Shown here: positions 23,502-33,193 of the stretch, in pieces
Layout of the letters: each line of letters opens with the position of its first letter
Position numbering within the stretch: the stretch's first letter is position 1
Assembly: GCA_018268955.1 (NCBI GenBank)
Contig: JAFDVO010000010.1
Coordinates: forward strand, 101,282-142,329
DNA: 41,048 bases
Source: Acidobacteriota bacterium
GTDB taxonomy: Bacteria; Acidobacteriota; Vicinamibacteria; Vicinamibacterales; CAVVIG01
Direction of reading: 5' to 3'
Program-made: the position numbers and the translations under genes
Notes under the pieces: generated by a model
What the model was told of the DNA's origin: nothing
Databases searched by the model: none
Seen by the model: the letters and a program-made list of their open reading frames with translations, nothing else

Positions 23502-24300
23502 CGGCCCGCTGCTTGAGGTGGTCGTACAACCAGAAATCGTCGCGCACAAACTCCTCTGGATGCTCGCGCACCGCCTGGATGAACGGCCCCTCGTACACGT
23601 CCAGGTACTGCATGAAGTCCCCGTCGTCCCACTTGTGCGGGAACAGGTCGAACATGAACGAGGGGGTCTTGTCCCACTTCGGGTTCGCCGCGTTGTGCTG
23701 CTTGGCCTGCACGCGCCACTTCTGCCGCAGCCGTGCGGGATTGCGCACGCTCCCGAAGTGATGCACCGCGAAGGTTTCGGACGCAACGTCCGGCGGTCCG
23801 TCGGCGCCGCGGACGCGAACGTTCGCCCCATCGCCCCAGACCTCGATATCGGACAGGTTCCTGTGGATCCGCACGCCGGTGTCCGGGACGGTGGCCCGTG
23901 AGCGGGCCATGTACACCTTGTAGTTCCCGTAGAAGTGATAGAAGCGGACCGGTACCAGGTCGTGCGGCGTCGTCTCCAGGAACGACCGCAGGCGCTCGAA
24001 CTCCCACTCGGGGATGAACTCGTCGCAATCGAGCAGCAGGCACCAGTCCCCCGTGCACAGTTCGCGCGCCTGATTCTTGAACGCGCGGTGCCATCCGTTG
24101 GGGTCCGACTGATCCCACTCGAACCGATGCACCTTCACCTTCGGGTCGATGGCACTGATCGCCTCGTAGGTGCCGTCGTCGCTGTAGCCCTCGTTGACAA
24201 TGATCTCGTCGACGAGCGGAGCGTGGTGGCGCAGCATGGCCTCGACATGGAAGTCGTAGAAGAGGCCGTTCTTCACGAAGGTGTAGATGGAAAGCTTCAT
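23488..24300 (-). CDS. Glycosyltransferase family 2, GT-A fold
   Basis: 270 residues starting MKLSIYTFVKNGLFYDFHVE. It has IIVNEGYSDDGTYEAI (binding loop), LLLDCDEFIPEWEFERL (metal-binding DCDE) and a downstream HHFGSVRNPARLRQKW block seen in GT2 proteins of capsule loci. No membrane span is present. The sugar is unknown. ATG at 24300 overlaps the preceding GT-C stop by 4 bases. The frame open upstream to 24675 is not part of it. Confidence 0.84.
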   Translation of the reverse strand: MKLSIYTFVKNGLFYDFHVEAMLRHHAPLVDEIIVNEGYSDDGTYEAISAIDPKVKVHRFEWDQSDPNGWHRAFKNQARELCTGDWCLLLDCDEFIPEWEFERLRSFLETTPHDLVPVRFYHFYGNYKVYMARSRATVPDTGVRIHRNLSDIEVWGDGANVRVRGADGPPDVASETFAVHHFGSVRNPARLRQKWRVQAKQHNAANPKWDKTPSFMFDLFPHKWDDGDFMQYLDVYEGPFIQAVREHPEEFVRDDFWLYDHLKQRAGAAR

Positions 24301-25733
24301 AAACCGATCGTCTTCAGCAAGGTGGTGATGCGGCCCGCGTCGACGAACACGACCTGGCGAACCCAGATCGCTGCCAGCAGCAGGACGCAGGCGCTCGCAC
24401 CAGCGAGCAGCACTCGCGGAGCCGTGCGCACGCGGACCGGCATTGCAACCACCAGCATTGCCGCGTACACGCCGAGGATCGGCATCAACGGCAGGTGATA
24501 GCGCGAGTGGCCGAACACAATCGTATGCGCACCGGTGATGAGCACTACCGGAAAGAGCAGCAGCATGTGCACGCGCCAGTCTCGTGGCGCGGCAAGCCAC
24601 GACCCGGCTGCACCGCCCAGCGCGAGCAGCGCGTACGCCACGACAATCGCCACCGACGCGAGCGCAGCGAACCACGTAGGCGGATTGAAGAAGCCGTCGC
24701 GCACGCCGGCCATGAACTCACGCTCGAGCCCCCAGAAATCCGCGAACTTGATGAGTGAGCGCCGTACGGTGGTGCCGGGGTTGGCGACCATGTACTGAAT
24801 CGCCTTGCGCTGCGCCCACTTGTCCTTCACGCCCTCGGTGACCGGCCCGTCGATGTGTTCGTAGCGCAGGTCGTACACCCAGTTCTGCTCGCCCTTGACG
24901 GACACCGCATCCCACATGCGGTCCTCCGGCGTGTGCTCGTAGTTCCCCATCCGCAGGTTGATGCCGCCCATCGTGTCCACCGTGGTGAAGACGCCCTGCA
25001 AGCGGGTGTTCCGGATTGACCAGGGCGCGAGCACCACGGCAAACGCGACGAACACGAGTGCGGCAAATGCGACCCGCCGTCGCAAGGGCTCGCGCAGCAG
25101 GACGAGCAGCAAAGGGCAGAGTATCAGTGGCGCTGGCCAGAGCACGCTTCGGCTGAGGGCGGCGAGCGCGAGCACTGCGCCGCACGTCACTGCGGTCCGG
25201 GCGCGTGGTTCCTGCACCAGCATGATGGCAAGCAGCACGAACGCGAGCAGCAGCAGCGTGAAGAGCGTCTCCGTGAGAATCAGGTAATCCGAGAAGATCA
25301 GGGACGGATACAGCCAGCAGATCAGCGCAGCCATGCGTCCCGCAGCCTCGCTGTGCACGCGCCTGCCGATCAGGAAAACGACCCAGGTGGTGAGCAGGCT
25401 CAACCCGATCTGCACCACGCGCACCGCCTGCAGGTTGCCCGATCCGGTGAAGAACCAGGTTGCCGCCAGCAGCGCCGGGTAGAGCGGCGGCCGGATGGAG
25501 GTTGGCTGTCCCACATCCATGGCGTAGCCGTTGCCGGCGAGGATGTTGGCGCCGAGCCGTGCGTAGTGCTGTTCGTCGACGATGTTCGTCCCGAGCGCGG
25601 AGGTCTGCGAGAGGATGATGATGCGCAGGAGCAGCCCGACGACGAGTCCAATGCGCAGGAGCATGCGTCTGTCGTCCTGGATCAGGCGCGGTGCGAGCGA
25701 GGCAGTGGTGTTCACGGGGTCCATCGGGATCAT
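24297..25733 (-). CDS. GT-C membrane glycosyltransferase (GT39/PMT-like)
   Basis: 478 residues, about eleven spans. The first periplasmic loop carries NIVDEQHYARLGANIL with the acidic DE pair used by GT-C enzymes, and RPPLYPALLA follows. A central periplasmic part (about 235-330) contains RNTRLQGVFTTVDTMGGINL. The family uses polyprenyl-phosphate sugars as donors outside the membrane. The DPM-like and UbiA products in this window are candidate donor makers. It lies 5 bases after the second GT-C gene and is coupled to the GT2 downstream. The ATG at 25733 has an alternative three codons in. Confidence 0.85.
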   Translation of the reverse strand: MIPMDPVNTTASLAPRLIQDDRRMLLRIGLVVGLLLRIIILSQTSALGTNIVDEQHYARLGANILAGNGYAMDVGQPTSIRPPLYPALLAATWFFTGSGNLQAVRVVQIGLSLLTTWVVFLIGRRVHSEAAGRMAALICWLYPSLIFSDYLILTETLFTLLLLAFVLLAIMLVQEPRARTAVTCGAVLALAALSRSVLWPAPLILCPLLLVLLREPLRRRVAFAALVFVAFAVVLAPWSIRNTRLQGVFTTVDTMGGINLRMGNYEHTPEDRMWDAVSVKGEQNWVYDLRYEHIDGPVTEGVKDKWAQRKAIQYMVANPGTTVRRSLIKFADFWGLEREFMAGVRDGFFNPPTWFAALASVAIVVAYALLALGGAAGSWLAAPRDWRVHMLLLFPVVLITGAHTIVFGHSRYHLPLMPILGVYAAMLVVAMPVRVRTAPRVLLAGASACVLLLAAIWVRQVVFVDAGRITTLLKTIGL

Positions 25734-25738
25734 GCGTT

Positions 25739-27412
25739 CTATCGGATGTAGACGAGCCGCTGCCCGCGTGCGGTGTGAAATGTCGCGGCCGGCTCGCGAC
25801 CGACGTCGACAGGACGGTTGGTGATCAGGACATCCACGCCGCCCGTCTGGCCCGTCTCTCCCGAGCGGAAGTCCGCAAGCACGTCGCGCTCCAGCACCGC
25901 CCCAAACCGCGGCTCGTTGTGGTATGCGACCAGCTCAAATCCCGCGTCGCCAGTCCTGGCGGTCAGTTCACGCCGGCACCAGTACGCACGAAACAGCTCG
26001 TCATTCATCACGGCCAGTTGCATGGGCATGGACGGCGATGGACCGCCGTCCTCGTTTTCAGCCCACCCAACAACCTGCAGCTTGTGGGCGTACGCTGATG
26101 CGCCAAGCGGTGCCTCGGCGCATGCACGCAGTTGCTGCGGCGTTCGAGGCAGATAGGTGTTGTCTTCGTCGTGCCGCGCGATGCGTCGTCCGCGTTCGAT
26201 ATGCGCCCGGATCCATGCCGTCGTCTGGACGTCCACGTCTGCTTCGCCTGCGACCTGCTGCGCACGCACCAGCGCGAGCGCCGTCAGAAGCGTCATCACC
26301 GTCACGAGGCCACCGGCGACCAGCTTCCGCTCGCGCCGATCCGTGGTGAGGAGCGCATCCCACCCGACCGCGGCAAGCAGGCCAATGCCGGGCACCAGCA
26401 CCAGCCCGTACCGGTCGAACACGATGCTGCTCGTGGCGAGGGCCAACGTGCCCAACGCGGTCGGGATGACAACCGGGAGCGCGCGCCGGGCACGCGTGGC
26501 GAAAGCAACGAGTCCTATTGCAGCGCCGCCGAGCATCAGCCATCCGAGCCCGCCGAAAATCGCCCCAAGGTTGCCGAACACGTCTCGCCCTCGGCCGGTG
26601 CCACTGATTTTCACGGCCACCACGCCGGCGAACTCCTTCAGGGCGAGGAACGGATTCGTCCAGAGCCACGGCACGAGCAGGAGGAACACCAGCACCATCG
26701 CGGCCACGCCAGCTGCAACCGTCTGCAGGCGGCGTTCACGGAAGGCATGGGGATGCAGCACGACGCAGAGGACTGGCGTGAGCAGCCAGATGCCGAAGTG
26801 CACCTTGCTCGCCGCTGCCAATCCGGCCAGCGCTCCCATCGCCACCACCGCAGCAGGGGTCGGCCGGGCCGCAAGACCAAGGATCAGGGTGGCGAACAGC
26901 GCGCCTGTCATGTCCGCCAGCATGTACTGGGAGTACTCGACCGGCATTGGCGCAATCGCCATCGCAAGGGTACCGATCAGGGTGCCGGCCGCACCGGTCC
27001 ACCGGGCGAAGGCCCATGCCGCCGCGAGAAGTTGCAGGGCTCCGAGCGCGACCGCAATCGCCCGGTCGATTCGGTACAGGTCGGTCGTGTCGACGTAGTG
27101 GTGACCGACCCAGGCCGCCACCGCGCCCATGGCGTGCGCCGCGTCATGCCGCTGCGCGATCCCCCGCGCATCGTCGGCGAGCCAGGCGAGCGCGTGCGCA
27201 CTGCTGAAGAGCAGCCGCGTCGTCGATGCGGGCCACCCGACCTCGCGAGGCGTGATGCCTTCCCAGAGAGCAAGCGACTCCTGGCTCAGGATCGCTTCGT
27301 CCGGATGGTGCGGCGTGAAGGGAGCCTGCCAGGTGAACACGCTCAGCCGCGCGGCGAAGCCAAGCAGCAGGACGGCCACCAGCGCGAGGCGGGCTCGACT
27401 CGGTTGACTCAT
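25739..27412 (-). CDS. GT-C membrane glycosyltransferase with large C-terminal periplasmic domain
   Basis: 557 residues. About ten spans are followed by a soluble C-terminal region of some 160 residues from about 395 (VDVQTTAWIRAHIERGRRIA onward, ending TFHTARGQRLVYIR). The first loop holds PHHPDEAILSQESLALWEG, with the GT-C acidic pair. The PMT_2/GT39-like membrane core is clear; the C-terminal part is not recognised. ATG at 27412 is preferred because the signal-anchor-like first span follows directly; the frame is open 13 codons upstream. The motif GGTCGACTTTTGT lies 37 bases before this start. It is the first gene of the leftward operon ending at 22248. Confidence 0.83.
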   Translation of the reverse strand: MSQPSRARLALVAVLLLGFAARLSVFTWQAPFTPHHPDEAILSQESLALWEGITPREVGWPASTTRLLFSSAHALAWLADDARGIAQRHDAAHAMGAVAAWVGHHYVDTTDLYRIDRAIAVALGALQLLAAAWAFARWTGAAGTLIGTLAMAIAPMPVEYSQYMLADMTGALFATLILGLAARPTPAAVVAMGALAGLAAASKVHFGIWLLTPVLCVVLHPHAFRERRLQTVAAGVAAMVLVFLLLVPWLWTNPFLALKEFAGVVAVKISGTGRGRDVFGNLGAIFGGLGWLMLGGAAIGLVAFATRARRALPVVIPTALGTLALATSSIVFDRYGLVLVPGIGLLAAVGWDALLTTDRRERKLVAGGLVTVMTLLTALALVRAQQVAGEADVDVQTTAWIRAHIERGRRIARHDEDNTYLPRTPQQLRACAEAPLGASAYAHKLQVVGWAENEDGGPSPSMPMQLAVMNDELFRAYWCRRELTARTGDAGFELVAYHNEPRFGAVLERDVLADFRSGETGQTGGVDVLITNRPVDVGREPAATFHTARGQRLVYIR

Positions 27413-27757
27413 GAGGCGCTGGACCCCGAATGGTGCGCGGCTGCCGCACAAAAGTCGACCCGAGAACGACTATTCTTGGCTGATATTCGTCGGCTGGCCA
27501 CGTGTCGGCGGATGAACTACAAAGGGTGTTCCGGCTGTACGGCCTGGCGATGCGCCGTGGCGACTACCGACCTCATGAGCCGGCTGTCTACGGTGGGTTC
27601 CAGAAACCAATGTCGACCTGAGACGCGACTTTCGTCCCGGCCAGATGAATCGTCTGCCCCGACTTGTCCCCTAACACCATGCTCCGCAACGCACTTGGTC
27701 TGATTCGTCACCTTCACTGGAGACGGGGCAGATCTTGCTGACGTCACGGCCTGCCCG
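27413..27757. promoter_or_regulatory. Divergent control region between a GT-C gene and a GT4 gene
   Basis: About 345 bases with no supported gene. It contains motif copy C (27450-27460) and a partial copy on the minus strand at about 27607-27615 (AGGTCGACATT). It is less GC-rich than the flanking genes. No strong sigma-70 promoter is obvious. A GG/GC-spaced element at 27724-27739 is too close to the ATG at 27758 to be convincing. Confidence 0.55.
27450..27460 (-). promoter_or_regulatory. GGTCGACTTTT motif, copy C
   Basis: Minus-strand GGTCGACTTTTGT, identical over 13 bases to copy B and over 11 to copy A. It is oriented toward the GT-C gene that starts at 27412. Confidence 0.4.
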
Positions 27758-28939
27758 ATGAGGATTCTGCTGCTCGCACAGGTGTACCCGCCCAGCCGCG
27801 GGGGCACGGGACGCTGGATGTCGGAGCTGTATTCCCGGCTTCCGGGCTGCGACGTCGTGGTCGGGACTGGCGGTCGTTCTGGGAATCCACGGGGGAATGG
27901 ACGAGTTGCGCTGGCGAATGTGCCGCTTGATTTCGCGAGCTGGGGCCTCACGTCCCCGAAAGCCGCCGTGCAGCACGCGGCGAGCCTGATCAAGGCATCC
28001 CGCCTCGTCAGCCGGCAGCGCGCCGAGCAGGTGCACTGCGCGAAAGCGCTGCCGGAAGGATTGCTCGGAGTTGCGCTGAGCGTCCTTCACCGCGTCCCGT
28101 TCGTCTGCTATGCACACGGCGAGGAACTGACGCTCGCCGGCACGAGCCGCGAACTCCGTGCGCTGACACACCTGGTTCTCCGCCGCGCCAGCCGCGTGGT
28201 GGCGAACAGCAACTTCACGCGCCAGCTGTTGGTGACCGACTGGCACGTCCCGGAGGACCGGCTCGTGGTGATGCATCCTGGCGTGGATACGACCAGGTTT
28301 GCGCCTGCAGCGCCGGACGCCGCGGTGCGGGCGGCCCTCGGCTGGGGCTCTCGTCCGGTGGTGCTGACCGTTGGAGCGCTGCAGAAGCGCAAGGGGCAGG
28401 ACACGCTCATCCGGGCGCTGCGTGCGATCCGTGCAGCGATCCCGGATGTGCTCTACGTGATGGCAGGCTCGGGCCCGGATCGCGAAGACCTGGAAAACCT
28501 GGCCCGTAGCGAAGGCGTCGAGGACAGTGTGCAGTTTCGTGGCAACGCGAGCGAGGACGACCTGCTCGCGTGCTACCAGCAGTGCGATCTGTTCGCGCTG
28601 CCGAATCGGCAGATCGGATGGGACGTGGAAGGGTTCGGCATGGTACTCGTCGAAGCGCAGGCCTGCGGGAAACCGGTGGTTGCCGGCGCTTCCGGGGGAA
28701 CCCTGGACACGTTCATGCCGGGCGTGACCGGCGAACTCGCGAATACCGAGAACCCTCAGGCGCTGGCGGAAACGGTCATCGCACTCCTCGGTGACGCCGA
28801 GCGCCTGCGCACCATGGGACGGCACGCGCGTGAGCGTGCCGTCAGGTCGTTCGATTGGGCGCCGCTCACGACGCAGGCGATGAACGTCTTCACGGCCGCA
28901 CGGGCCGTGTCGCAGCAACCGGCTCTCGGTGCGGTATGA
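27758..28939 (+). CDS. Glycosyltransferase family 4 (PimB-like)
   Basis: 393 residues, GT-B fold. It opens MRILLLAQVYPPSRGGTGRW; the acceptor domain has FVCYAHGEEL and RVVANSNFTRQLL. The donor domain shows VMHPGVDTTRF, VLTVGALQKRKGQDTLIRAL, YVMAGSGPDREDLENL and the E-x7-E block EGFGMVLVEAQACGKPVVAG. This resembles phosphatidylinositol mannosyltransferase-type GT4 enzymes, but here it more likely builds the polymer repeat. First gene of a four-gene rightward operon; the stop overlaps the next ATG by 4 bases. Confidence 0.9.
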   Translation: MRILLLAQVYPPSRGGTGRWMSELYSRLPGCDVVVGTGGRSGNPRGNGRVALANVPLDFASWGLTSPKAAVQHAASLIKASRLVSRQRAEQVHCAKALPEGLLGVALSVLHRVPFVCYAHGEELTLAGTSRELRALTHLVLRRASRVVANSNFTRQLLVTDWHVPEDRLVVMHPGVDTTRFAPAAPDAAVRAALGWGSRPVVLTVGALQKRKGQDTLIRALRAIRAAIPDVLYVMAGSGPDREDLENLARSEGVEDSVQFRGNASEDDLLACYQQCDLFALPNRQIGWDVEGFGMVLVEAQACGKPVVAGASGGTLDTFMPGVTGELANTENPQALAETVIALLGDAERLRTMGRHARERAVRSFDWAPLTTQAMNVFTAARAVSQQPALGAV

Positions 28940-30114
28940 CGGCGCAGGCTTCCCCCCGATCGGTTCTGTACGTCGCGTGGGCGCCATTCTTCAGCGGCGC
29001 CGAGCGAGCGATGCTGCTGACGCTCCGCTCGCTCGATCCCGCCCGATACGTGCCGCACGTACTCGTCGGCACCGACGGAGAGTTCGCGACGCAGGTGCGT
29101 GACATGGGCATCTCCTGCGAGATCGTCAGTACGCGGCCGGTCGACCGGCGACGGCCGCTTGCCTCGCTCGGCGCGCTTGCGTCCACCTTGCGGGCCGCGC
29201 TTCACCACCGTGCGGCGCTCATCCACTCGAACGAGGTGCCCAGCTTCCAGATCGGTGGCTACATCGCGCGCGTGCTGGGGATTCCCGCGGTCACGCACGT
29301 CCGCTTCCCCGATACCGAGGCGGGCTATCGCTGGTTCCTCCGGCCCGGCTTCACGCGCGCGCTGTTCGTCTCGAACGGCTTGCGGAACGAGGCCGTGACG
29401 GCAGCGCCTGGCCTCTTCGACTCGAGCTCGGACGTTCTGCACGACGGTGTGGAGATGCAGCCCGAGTGGACGCCCGAGCAGGTGGGCTTCGCGCGAGCCG
29501 ATCTCGGCCTCCCCCACAACCGGGTCATTGTCGCCATGGCCGGCCAGGTTGCGGAAGTAAAGGGCATCTGGGACTTCGTCGAGGCGGCGCGCATCCTCGC
29601 CACGCGCGGCGCCGAGCCGTTCTTCGCGGTGCTTGGGGACGACCTGAAGACGGGCGGACAGATACGGCGCGCGATGCAGGAGAAGGTTGCAGCGCTCGGC
29701 CTCGCCGACCGGTTTGCATTTCTCGGTTTCAGGCGCGACGCACCACGCGTGGTGCAGGCCTTCGACATGGTTGCGGTGCCCTCGCACGTCGAGCCGCTCG
29801 GCAACGCCACGCTGGAGGCGATGGCCGCCGGCAGGCCGGTGATCGGCTCACGCGTCGGGGGCATTCCCGAGATGATCGTGGATGGCGAGACCGGGATGCT
29901 GATACCGCCGGCGTCGCCCGTGGACCTGGCGGACGCGATCGGCGCCCTCGTCCGGGACAGCGGCACCCGCGGGCGCATGGCGCGCGCGGCACGGCATCGT
30001 GCGGAGACCGCCTTCAGCATACCGGCGCATGGCGCCAGGCTGCAGGCGCACTACGATCAGTTGCTGCAAACGCGACTGGCGGCAAGCGCGCGGCCGGAAG
30101 TGACAGGCGCATGA
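28936..30114 (+). CDS. Glycosyltransferase family 4
   Basis: 392 residues, GT-B fold. The N-terminus has LYVAWAPFFSGAERAMLLTL (acceptor-side Gly loop) and IHSNEVPSFQIGGYIARVLG. The donor half has VAMAGQVAEVKGIWDFVEA, FLGFRRDAPRVVQAFD and the E-x7-E block HVEPLGNATLEAMAAGRPVI, then GGIPEMIVDGETGMLIPP. It is a cytoplasmic retaining transferase of unknown sugar. It is coupled to its neighbours by 4-base overlaps on both sides. Confidence 0.9.
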   Translation: MTAQASPRSVLYVAWAPFFSGAERAMLLTLRSLDPARYVPHVLVGTDGEFATQVRDMGISCEIVSTRPVDRRRPLASLGALASTLRAALHHRAALIHSNEVPSFQIGGYIARVLGIPAVTHVRFPDTEAGYRWFLRPGFTRALFVSNGLRNEAVTAAPGLFDSSSDVLHDGVEMQPEWTPEQVGFARADLGLPHNRVIVAMAGQVAEVKGIWDFVEAARILATRGAEPFFAVLGDDLKTGGQIRRAMQEKVAALGLADRFAFLGFRRDAPRVVQAFDMVAVPSHVEPLGNATLEAMAAGRPVIGSRVGGIPEMIVDGETGMLIPPASPVDLADAIGALVRDSGTRGRMARAARHRAETAFSIPAHGARLQAHYDQLLQTRLAASARPEVTGA

Positions 30115-31718
30115 TTCCGGCTGTGGCTGCCCTTCAGGACGGTCGCCCGGCCCGAACACGCTCGTGGCTGGCGCGCCAGGCCGGTGTGCTCGATCGCCAC
30201 CGGCTCGTCATCGTTCTTGCATTCACTCTCGTGTACTCCTGGATCGTCTACGTACGCGCGAGCGGCAAGCCGTTCTGGCACGACGAAATCTTCACGCTCA
30301 TCATCGCCACGCGCGGCTCGCTCAGGGAGATCTGGGCGGCTCACCTGGCGGGACTCGACCTGATGCCACCACTGAACGCGGCGCTGACGCACGCGTTCAT
30401 CGGCGTGTTCGGGTTGGGAGCGGTGACAGGCCGCCTGCCGGCGATGATCGGGGTGTGGGCGGCATCGGTCATCGGCTTCGCCTTCGTCCGGCAACGCCGT
30501 GAACTCCCTGCTGCACTGATCGCGTTGATGCTACCGCTCCTCCTTGGATCGGCCACCATGGCGTACGAGGCGCGGGGCTATGGCCTCATGCTCGGCCTCT
30601 TCGCCCTTTCGATGTACGCGTGGTCAGAGCTGGCGCGTGGGCGTCGTCCTCGCCTGAGCGCCGTCGTCCTCTCAGCGAGCCTCGCCGGCAGCATCTGGGC
30701 ACACTACTACGCGGCGATCAACGTCTTCCCGATCGTTGTCGGAGAGGCGTTCCGTCTTGTCCGCACAAAGAGGCTCGACTGGCTGGTGATCGCCGCGCTG
30801 GGCACTGCGATGATCTCGGCGGCACCCCTTGCAGCGCTTGTCCGGGTCGCTTCGGCACAGGCGGCTACTTACTGGAGGCACCCCTCGCTGGGCGACCTGC
30901 AGGAGACTTACGCACTTCTCCTCGGCCCGCACGCTGGAGTGTTCGCCATCGTTGCTGTGACGATTCTTGGCGTCGTCACCATGCTGGCCGCTGCACAGGG
31001 CGCACACACGGACGCGCCGCCGCAAGCGCTGGCGGCGCACGAAGTTGCGGCTGGCGTGGCGACGCTGCTGATACCGGTCGTCACCTGGTTGACGGGCGTG
31101 TTGGTCACGGGCGTCTTCGTGCCGCGGTATGCGCTCTCCGCCGTGTTCGGACTGAGTACGGGCATCCCGCTGGCGCTGGCCACGCTCGGCCGATTCGCCC
31201 GCGTACGAACCCAGGCGGGGATGCTGCTGTGCGCACTCGCATTCGCCTATTCGTACCGGGACGCGAGGCCGGGTGGCCACGCGTCGTTCGCAAACCCGGT
31301 TGGCGCGAGGCCGGCGCTTTCTGGGGCTCTCGCCGGGCGGACACCAGTGATCGTCAGCAGCACACTCTTCCTGCAGGTGTGGTATTACGCATCGGAAGCG
31401 CAACGCCTCAACCTCTACGCCGTCGCGGACCCCGGGATGGCCCGTCGGTTGATCGGAACCGACACGGTGGATCTCGGCTATGTTGCGCTGCGAAACTGGT
31501 ATCCGGCGCAAATCCAGAGCTACGCTGAGTTCACCTCGGCGCACAGGGAGTTCCTCGTGTACGGAACGCCGGCCCTCAACTGGATCGCGGACAAGTTGCG
31601 CGAAGACGGTGCCACGCTCCAGACCGTCACTCGCGAGTCAGGCGCTTCGTTACAGGCTGTCTTGCTGCCAGCGGGTGGTGGCACGCTTCGGTCCCGCGGA
31701 GGCGTCGCGCATGAGTAG
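30111..31718 (+). CDS. GT-C membrane glycosyltransferase
   Basis: 535 residues. Eleven or so spans begin at about 30. The first loop contains SGKPFWHDEIFTLIIATRG with the acidic DE pair typical of GT-C enzymes, and the second loop PPLNAALTHAFIG. The C-terminal 150 residues (from VIVSSTLFLQVWYYASEAQR) are soluble and likely periplasmic. It would use a polyprenyl-phosphate sugar. ATG at 30111 overlaps the GT4 stop; the open frame that begins further upstream (29466) is a shadow of the GT4 gene. A 45-base gap with a short GCCGG/CCGGC hairpin separates it from the polymerase gene. Confidence 0.82.
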   Translation: MIPAVAALQDGRPARTRSWLARQAGVLDRHRLVIVLAFTLVYSWIVYVRASGKPFWHDEIFTLIIATRGSLREIWAAHLAGLDLMPPLNAALTHAFIGVFGLGAVTGRLPAMIGVWAASVIGFAFVRQRRELPAALIALMLPLLLGSATMAYEARGYGLMLGLFALSMYAWSELARGRRPRLSAVVLSASLAGSIWAHYYAAINVFPIVVGEAFRLVRTKRLDWLVIAALGTAMISAAPLAALVRVASAQAATYWRHPSLGDLQETYALLLGPHAGVFAIVAVTILGVVTMLAAAQGAHTDAPPQALAAHEVAAGVATLLIPVVTWLTGVLVTGVFVPRYALSAVFGLSTGIPLALATLGRFARVRTQAGMLLCALAFAYSYRDARPGGHASFANPVGARPALSGALAGRTPVIVSSTLFLQVWYYASEAQRLNLYAVADPGMARRLIGTDTVDLGYVALRNWYPAQIQSYAEFTSAHREFLVYGTPALNWIADKLREDGATLQTVTRESGASLQAVLLPAGGGTLRSRGGVAHE

Positions 31719-31763
31719 CCGCGCCTGCCGCTCGGGCCGGAGTTTCACCGGCGGTTCACGCAC

Positions 31764-33167
31764 ATGATCGGATACGTACTCTCCTACGTCATCACGGCGC
31801 TCGCGTCGCTGGCGGCGCTTCGGCGTCCGCTCATCGGCCTGTACGCGTACGTCGGCTTCGCCATCCTGCGGCCACAGTTCATCTTCCGGTGGGCTGGCGA
31901 CCTCTCGAATCTCAGCCTGATTCTCGGGGTCGCACTGCTCGCCGGGTGGGCAATCAACGGGTTCGGGAAATGGGAGCCAGGACGGTCGAAGCCGGTCGTC
32001 TACGCACTGCTTACGTACACTGGCTGCTACATCGCGTCGGCATCGCTCGCAGAATTCACCGACGCGTCCTTCAAGGCTGTCCTCGAACTCCTGAAGATCG
32101 TGCTGCCCTTCTGCGTGGGCCTCACGATGATCAAAGAGGAACGCGAGTGGAAGACGCTGCTCTGGGTGATCGTGCTGGCGCAGGGCTATGTCGGTTTCGA
32201 GCAGAACCTCAACTACGTTCGCGGTTACAACACGGCGGCGGACGGGTTCGGGGGGATGGACAACAACTGCTTTGGAGTGTCGCTCGTCACCGTCTTCGGG
32301 GCCGCCGTTGGCCTCGTGCTCATCAGCCGCAAGTGGTGGGAACGTGCAGCCGCCGGCACCGCCGCCGCCCTCATCCTTCACACGACTCTTCTGACCTTCT
32401 CGCGCGGCGCCATGATCGGCCTGCTCGTCATCGGTGTGACCGCGTTCATCACGCTGCCCAAGCGACCGGCGTATGTGGCCTGGATACTCGTTGCTGCCTT
32501 GGTGGCCGTGCGACTCACAGGGCCGCAGCTGCTCGCCCGATACAGCACGGTGGTTGCCTCGTCAGAGGAGCGTGACGGGTCGGCGCAAAGCCGTCTCGAC
32601 CTGTGGGCCGACACGCTGAAGGTGATCGCCACCCAGCCGGTGCTCGGTGTCGGACCTGCCAACTGGCGCCTGATTTCCTATCGGTACGGCTGGCCGCCCG
32701 GCAAGTCGGCCCATAGCGTCTGGATGGAGACCGGAGCCGAAGTGGGAGTGCCGGGCACGCTGGCGCTGTTGGCCTTCTTCGGGTTTGCGGCACTGCGCCT
32801 GTGGCCGCTCGCGCGCAAGAAGGTGACGAGCGACAACTACTACCAGGTCGGAGCGTCCATCGGCGTGATCCTCGGTGCCGTTGGCTTCATCACGTCTGGT
32901 CAGTTCGTATCGGTCGTCGGCCTCGAAGCTCCATACTACATCGTGCTGGTCGGCGTGATAGTCATACGCGACGTTCACGCACACGCCGACGAAGCTGCGG
33001 TCTCCCAGGTCACGGCGGTCACGACGGGGGCAGCGGTGGTGAGGACGGTCAGCCCGACAGCCCCGGCCGCTGCGGCGCGTCGGCCAACCCGGCCCAAGGT
33101 AGCGAGCCCGGGTGGGACGCGGCTGATCCCCGAGCTCGGCGTTCGATCCCAGGGCCGCGGGGCTTGA
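31764..33167 (+). CDS. O-antigen polymerase/ligase family protein, probably the EPS polymerase
   Basis: 467 residues with 10-12 spans. The opening ALRRPLIGLYAYVGFAILRP is like the N-terminal domain of exosortase A-associated O-glycosylation ligases and related polymerases. The large loop holds SAQSRLDLWADTLKVIATQP and VLGVGPANWR, with KSAHSVWMETGAEVGVPG as the HxxxxxxxxExG segment of the Wzy_C family. The C-terminal 60 residues are low-complexity Ala/Thr/Pro and cytoplasmic. It would polymerise undecaprenyl-linked repeats in the periplasm or ligate them. A paralogue ends at 750. It is the last gene of the rightward operon. Confidence 0.83.
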   Translation: MIGYVLSYVITALASLAALRRPLIGLYAYVGFAILRPQFIFRWAGDLSNLSLILGVALLAGWAINGFGKWEPGRSKPVVYALLTYTGCYIASASLAEFTDASFKAVLELLKIVLPFCVGLTMIKEEREWKTLLWVIVLAQGYVGFEQNLNYVRGYNTAADGFGGMDNNCFGVSLVTVFGAAVGLVLISRKWWERAAAGTAAALILHTTLLTFSRGAMIGLLVIGVTAFITLPKRPAYVAWILVAALVAVRLTGPQLLARYSTVVASSEERDGSAQSRLDLWADTLKVIATQPVLGVGPANWRLISYRYGWPPGKSAHSVWMETGAEVGVPGTLALLAFFGFAALRLWPLARKKVTSDNYYQVGASIGVILGAVGFITSGQFVSVVGLEAPYYIVLVGVIVIRDVHAHADEAAVSQVTAVTTGAAVVRTVSPTAPAAAARRPTRPKVASPGGTRLIPELGVRSQGRGA

Positions 33168-33193
33168 GGCTCAACGGGGGCTGAAGAACGGAG

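Noticed and set aside
27724..27739. Second -24/-12-like element before the GT4 gene
   Set aside because: The -24 half is poor (CGGGGC) and the transcript start would fall within about 8 bases of the ATG.
29466..30110. N-terminal extension of the GT-C frame
   Set aside because: This stretch is the GT4 gene read out of frame; the GT-C protein begins at the ATGA overlap.
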